Translations under genes and position numbers: made by a program | Part shown: in pieces, positions 60,647 to 64,000 of the stretch | How the letters are laid out: each line of letters starts with the position of its first letter | How positions within the stretch are numbered: the stretch's first letter is position 1 | Notes under the pieces: generated by a model | Told to the model about the DNA's origin: nothing | Databases searched by the model: none | Seen by the model: the letters and a program-made list of their open reading frames with translations, nothing else | NCBI GenBank assembly: GCA_041485885.1 | Contig: JBGPKL010000012.1 | Span: 5,833-69,832, forward strand | Length of the DNA stretch: 64,000 bases | Direction: 5' to 3' | Origin: JACQFZ01 sp041485885 | GTDB taxonomy: Bacteria > Pseudomonadota > Gammaproteobacteria > Acidiferrobacterales > Sulfurifustaceae

Positions 60647-60991
60647 ATGGAGTTACACAAACAAAGCAGCGCGGATCACCGCTGGAGCGCGCGTCAGCAT
60701 TTGACGTTACCCGTGAAACTGTACAACGGCAGCGAGCCAGTCGGCCAAGGCCGTACGCACAACGTCGGGATCGGCGGAATGTTCGTGGAGGTCAGTGCGC
60801 TGAACGGCAATACGCTTCCCGCCGAGACGCCGGTGTCGATCGCATTCAGCGTGACCAACAACGGAAACACGACGCATCACCGGCTGCCGGCCACCGTCAT
60901 TTGGTCCGCCGAAGAAGGCGCCGGTCTCATGTTCACCGATTTCAACCTGGAGACCGTTCACACCTTGCGGGATATTCTTTACCCGCAATGA
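60647..60991 (+). CDS. PilZ domain protein 2
   Basis: The 114-residue product, from ATG 60647 with AGGAGGT six bases upstream. It is the paralogue of the preceding PilZ protein. RxxxR is in HRWSARQHLTLPV (about 12-24), and NVGIGGMFV has the same Ser-to-Gly change. ATVIWSAEEGAGLMFTDFN (about 82-100) aligns with the other copy. The expected ligand is c-di-GMP. The 140 bases between the two hold no gene. Confidence 0.85.
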   Translation: MELHKQSSADHRWSARQHLTLPVKLYNGSEPVGQGRTHNVGIGGMFVEVSALNGNTLPAETPVSIAFSVTNNGNTTHHRLPATVIWSAEEGAGLMFTDFNLETVHTLRDILYPQ

Positions 60992-61001
60992 CTAGCGGGC
61001 G

Positions 61002-61361
61002 TCAACACGGCGTCGATAAGAATATCCATCCCATCCACGCGGTCCCCGCGAAAGCGGCGAACGCGATCAGCACCGCGGCTACGCGCAACCGAAAGTCCGT
61101 CGGGCGGTCCCCACCGCGATGGCGGCGGCGTATCGCGCGCAATACACGCAATGAGTGTAGGCCTGCAAAAACAATGAGAACCAGCGCCGCCACGGTCAGC
61201 GCCGCCAACAAGAACAGCGTTACCCGCACGCCGAAAAAATCGACGTCGGAAAACATTGGGATGCATCCGATCGTTACCAGGACGTACGCGACGGCGGCGT
61301 AGACGACCGCGATCGCGGGCGCGTTCAACGCGAGTTGCACGAATGGGTTGCCCTTAGTCAT
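61002..61361 (-). CDS. small membrane protein of unknown function
   Basis: The 119-residue product starts at ATG 61361 (MTKGNPFVQL); longer starts add no conserved sequence. Three membrane segments are visible: about 16-38, about 45-66 and about 95-115. A basic loop (VLRAIRRRHRGGDR) lies between the second and third. I do not recognise a family. It is convergent with PilZ protein 2 (ten bases apart) and lies on the opposite strand to the rest of the stress cluster. Confidence 0.55.
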   Translation of the reverse strand: MTKGNPFVQLALNAPAIAVVYAAVAYVLVTIGCIPMFSDVDFFGVRVTLFLLAALTVAALVLIVFAGLHSLRVLRAIRRRHRGGDRPTDFRLRVAAVLIAFAAFAGTAWMGWIFLSTPC

Positions 61362-61667
61362 TACGAGCATAAGCAGACTCGACCCGTCGCTGATGTGCGG
61401 TGCAAGGATATATCCGGATTTCCCGCCGACGCGGCGCGCGGCATGCTGTGCAATATACGCGAGCGCGCGACTGCTTGGCAGCGGACGCATTCATTCATGG
61501 AGCGTCGTCGTAAAGCGACAAAGGATGCGCGCGCGATTCAGCGGCTTGGAGGAATTCGATTGCACACCGTCGACACCTACGCACTTGACATTCGAGCGTG
61601 GATCAGGTCGTCGAGTGCGGTACATCGCGCACGTAGACGTTGCGCGCGACACGGGGATCGCAATACT
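61362..61667 (+). other. intergenic region before BON lipoprotein 2
   Basis: The 306 bases hold no convincing gene or repeat. A TTGACA at 61585-61590 is a possible -35 box, but no -10 box lies at the right distance. The promoters of the divergent genes are expected here. Confidence 0.4.
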
Positions 61668-61994
61668 ATGGCGAAAATTATAATTGGGCTGGGGGTATTG
61701 ATCGGGTTGCTGGGCGCCGGACCGCTCGTTGTCAGCGGTTGCGCCGGCACGCCTGAACGCGAAAGCACCGGGGAATACTTCGACGACGGCGTCATTACGT
61801 CGAAGGTGAAGACCGCGCTGTTTCGCGATCCGGACGTGAGCAGCCTGCAGGTCAACGTCGAAACCTACAAGGGGCAAGTCCAGCTCTCGGGTTTCGTCGA
61901 CACGTCACAACAGAAAACAACGGCCGAGCAAATCGCCCGCTCGGTGCCGGGGGCTAAATCGGTGACCAACAGCATCGTGGTCAAGTCGAAATAG
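61668..61994 (+). CDS. BON-domain lipoprotein 2
   Basis: The 108-residue lipoprotein has a lipobox VSGC at 22-25 and a BON domain (about 38-107). DDGVITSKVKTALF, DPDVSSLQVNVE and TYKGQVQLSGFVD are near-copies of the BON lipoprotein 1 sequence. A longer in-frame start is rejected because ATG 61668 gives a good lipoprotein signal. It is followed 15 bases later by a second DUF883 gene, repeating the BON-DUF883 order seen at 57487-58122. Confidence 0.9.
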   Translation: MAKIIIGLGVLIGLLGAGPLVVSGCAGTPERESTGEYFDDGVITSKVKTALFRDPDVSSLQVNVETYKGQVQLSGFVDTSQQKTTAEQIARSVPGAKSVTNSIVVKSK

Positions 61995-62009
61995 GCAAGG
62001 AGACTACAC

Positions 62010-62318
62010 ATGGCAACGGAACAACATACCGCCGTCAGCGACGCCGAGCACGCTCTGCAGTCGGCGACCGAGCGTCTGGCGAATGCCGCGCACCGGGCCG
62101 TCGACACGCTGAGCGAATACAGCGGTCGCGCCGAGGAGCGGCTGCGCGATACCACGCAAGGGGCGAGCGAGCGTTCACGCGAGTATATCGGTCAGATCCG
62201 CGAGTATGTCGAGGAGCATCCGGTGGCCGCGATCGGCATCGCGGTCGCGATTGGTTTCGCCTGTGGTGTGTTGATGCGTCCACGCGCGTCGAGTCAACCG
62301 TCGAGCGAAGTATCGTGA
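62010..62318 (+). CDS. DUF883 (ElaB/YqjD) membrane-anchored protein 2
   Basis: The 102-residue product has the same layout as the paralogue at 57838: a long charged helix (1-66), a hydrophobic segment (about 68-88) and a short tail (RASSQPSSEVS) that the other copy lacks. It overlaps the start of the next gene by four bases (GTGA), so the two are translationally coupled. AAGGAGA precedes the ATG by eight bases. Its place after a BON lipoprotein argues for a duplicated pair. Confidence 0.88.
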   Translation: MATEQHTAVSDAEHALQSATERLANAAHRAVDTLSEYSGRAEERLRDTTQGASERSREYIGQIREYVEEHPVAAIGIAVAIGFACGVLMRPRASSQPSSEVS

Positions 62319-62719
62319 AGACACCGCAGTCGATTAGCAGAATCGGGGCGATGGCGCTGCTGCTCGCGTTGGCCGCCGCAGGCTGCCGGTCGGGCGAGAA
62401 TCCGCAGCCCGTCCGCTCCGCCGACCTTTCCGCGCGCCAGCAAACGGCGGCGCTCTACGCCACGGATGCGTTGCTCGCGAACCAACTCGCCGCCGCGCTG
62501 AAAGTGGACCCGATGACGCAAGACGCGGAAATCCAAGTGGCGGTCACGCAAGGACACGCACGGCTGAGCGGATTCGTGAACAACGCCGCCGCCAAACTCC
62601 GCGCGGGCGAGCTGGCGCAGCAAGCCGATGGCATCGTCGCTGTCGAGAATCGACTGATCCTGCGCTACCACGCCAACCTCGCCACCGATCCGCTTGGGGG
62701 AAGCCGGGTCCGGTTGTAA
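62315..62719 (+). CDS. BON-domain lipoprotein 3 (diverged)
   Basis: The 134-residue product starts with GTG at 62315, overlapping the DUF883 stop. It has a lipobox AAGC at 21-24 and a BON-like region (about 48-124: ALLANQLAAALKVD, AEIQVAVTQGHARLSGFVNNAAAK). It is only loosely similar to BON lipoproteins 1 and 2, so duplication is older or it is a related but distinct family. It probably shares a transcript with the preceding two genes. Confidence 0.8.
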   Translation: MKTPQSISRIGAMALLLALAAAGCRSGENPQPVRSADLSARQQTAALYATDALLANQLAAALKVDPMTQDAEIQVAVTQGHARLSGFVNNAAAKLRAGELAQQADGIVAVENRLILRYHANLATDPLGGSRVRL

Positions 62720-62877
62720 GGCGCCGGCCCGCGAGCTCATGACGTCACGCACCCGCGAGAGGCTGGACCGGAAATAAACCGCACAAAGACAGAAATGGAA
62801 AAGGAGCGGAAGTAAGAAACACACAACCGATTCCAACGGACGAAAACTTTTTTAAGAGCAATGCAAGGAGACGCACG

Positions 62878-63705
62878 ATGGCCACGGTAATGGACGTACC
62901 AACCGCAGAGATCCAACTCCGACGACCCTATCTCTCCGCCATCCGGTGGAGCGCGATTTTCGCCGGCGTCGTCGCCGGCACGGCAAGCTACCTGCTGCTC
63001 ACCCTGCTCGGCGTCGCGGTTGGATTGACCGCGATCGATCCGAACTCCGCCGAGCCCATCGGCCGCGTGCCGCTCGCGACCGGAATCTGGACCGGCGTCA
63101 GCATGCTGGTCGGCGCCTTCATCGGCGGCTACGTCGCCGGCCACATGTCAGGGCTCATGCGCAGCATCGATGGCATGTTGCACGGCTTCGTCGCGTGGGG
63201 CGTGACCACCCTGCTCTACGTCGTGCTCGCCACCACCGCCGTCGGCTCGATACTCGGCGGCACGTTCCGCATCATCAGCCAAGGCGCGCAGACCGCGGCG
63301 ACGGCCGCGCAAGGCGGTGGATCACAGAACGTACTCGATCAGTTAGCCGGCACCATCACCGGCGACGGCCAAGGCCGAGTAAGCGCCGAGACGTTGAGCC
63401 AAGTGCACCAGGCGATCGTCGCGGGCGATCGCGAGGGCGCGATCACCATCATCGTCGATGAAATGGGCATACCCCAGGATCGCGCCGAGCAGATCGTCAG
63501 TCGCATGACGCCGCTCTTGCAACCGCAAACCGCGCGCGAGACCGCCGAGCGAGCGACGGACGTGCTCACCGCGGCATCGTGGTGGCTCTTCATCGGCTTA
63601 CTCCTCTCCCTCGCCTTGGGAATCATCGGCGGCGCCGCCGGCGTACGCGCCAGCGGCAATCGCCTGGCGGGCGATCACGTGAGCGAGCGACACTCGCAAT
63701 TGTAG
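62878..63705 (+). CDS. membrane protein of unknown function with internal soluble domain
   Basis: The 275-residue protein starts 12 bases after an AAGGAG. Four hydrophobic segments are visible: about 24-50 (SAIFAGVVAGTASYLLLTLLG), about 66-90, about 98-125, and a C-terminal pair around 232-258 (ASWWLFIGLLLSLALGIIGG). Between 130 and 225 lies a soluble stretch with helical EQIVSRMTPLLQ and IDEM-type segments. The glycine-rich GVSMLVGAFIGGYVAGHMSG motif resembles TIGR04086/YrzE-type membrane proteins, but I cannot place it. It is last in the cluster. Its role may be envelope stress. Confidence 0.7.
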   Translation: MATVMDVPTAEIQLRRPYLSAIRWSAIFAGVVAGTASYLLLTLLGVAVGLTAIDPNSAEPIGRVPLATGIWTGVSMLVGAFIGGYVAGHMSGLMRSIDGMLHGFVAWGVTTLLYVVLATTAVGSILGGTFRIISQGAQTAATAAQGGGSQNVLDQLAGTITGDGQGRVSAETLSQVHQAIVAGDREGAITIIVDEMGIPQDRAEQIVSRMTPLLQPQTARETAERATDVLTAASWWLFIGLLLSLALGIIGGAAGVRASGNRLAGDHVSERHSQL

Positions 63706-64000
63706 CGAGCGCGTCGTGTAGCGGCGCGCTTTGTGATTTGTTGTTTTGTTCGATTCGTAAGCGGATCGTTGGAAATAATAGTTGTTGCGTCTTCTCCTCG
63801 GGGCGCGGCCGTCGAGGAGAAGACGCAGTTTCCGGCTGCGTGGCCGGAAGAAGGGAAAACTGGGTCATCGCGTACTCGTGTGGGTAAAAACAGAGCGTGA
63901 ACCTCGCTTCTGTCCTGTAATTCCCGGCGTAGAACGCATTTGACGTATCGCGGAGATTCGCCATGATGCTCCGATGCCTACTCTCAAACGTAAACATCGG
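63706..64000 (+). other. window-end non-coding region with a long hairpin
   Basis: About 295 bases after the last gene. A perfect 14-base inverted repeat, GCGTCTTCTCCTCG at 63787-63800 and CGAGGAGAAGACGC at 63813-63826, encloses a 12-base loop. There is no T run after it, so it is a weak terminator or a structured element. The open frame across it on the minus strand (63623-63997) has no recognisable domain. Confidence 0.55.

Noticed and set aside
63623..63997. A 124-codon minus-strand frame at the window end.
   Set aside because: No domain, no clear ribosome-binding site, and it overlaps the end of the membrane-protein gene at 62878-63705 and the perfect inverted repeat. It could be a gene continuing outside the window, but I cannot support it.

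Overview
The window reads as chromosomal core DNA of a GC-rich (my estimate is 60-65% G+C) proteobacterium, most likely gammaproteobacterial or a close betaproteobacterial relative. The main pointers are gene order. The run aat-bpt-infA-clpA-clpS-csp-icd, followed later by nudJ-mnmA-purB, is the arrangement known from Pseudomonas-type genomes, here without hflD. RluD opposite BamD, sucCD with nadE and a PII gene, and mdtABC efflux genes fit the same picture. No rRNA, tRNA, CRISPR array, prophage or transposase gene was seen.

Layout. 1-2.6 kb: a truncated alpha/beta hydrolase, a DUF488 and amidohydrolase pair, and a DUF559 nuclease-like gene enclosed by inverted hairpin repeats. 2.6-8.6 kb: rluD, bamD, glnB and the sucC-sucD-nadE operon. 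8.7-17.9 kb: an MdtABC-type RND efflux operon with its own outer-membrane factor. 18.2-24.6 kb: a COG3146 acetyltransferase-like gene, then aat, bpt, infA, clpA, clpS and a cold-shock gene. This set holds a complete N-degron pathway: two leucyl-transferases, the adaptor and the unfoldase. 24.6-33.2 kb: icd, a LysR regulator, rluE, aceB, aceA and acetoacetyl-CoA synthetase, which together make up the isocitrate branch point and acetyl-CoA feeding. 33.3-39.8 kb: an acyl-CoA synthetase and a complete LivGF/binding-protein/LivHM ABC importer. 39.9-45 kb: nudJ, mnmA, purB, then a conserved unknown, an NlpC/P60 lipoprotein and a short secretin-like protein.

45.4-49.9 kb holds the most unusual locus: three paralogous zinc-ribbon proteins placed around htpG, which carries a recognisable heat-shock promoter. 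49.9-52.7 kb: a DUF4156 lipoprotein, a DHCR24-like FAD oxidoreductase, a NYN plus OST-HTH protein and a small membrane protein. 53.3-55.7 kb: a cyanide-insensitive-type cytochrome bd oxidase (cydAB), followed by the decayed end of a phospholipase-D-family gene. 56.3-63.7 kb: a dense run of small envelope and stress genes (DUF4142, beta-barrel, BON lipoproteins, DUF883, DUF1469, DUF1328, CsbD, cold shock, two PilZ proteins). In it, the pair BON lipoprotein plus DUF883 protein occurs twice.

Four families of dispersed inverted repeats are scattered between genes: CGCAGAT-rich arms, CCCTCTCCC hairpins, GAAAAAGTCC hairpins, and a 50-bp GTAC-containing unit. Several supply the stop codon, or probably the ribosome-binding site, of a neighbouring gene. 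All functional names rest on reading protein motifs by eye. Start codons are uncertain where stated.
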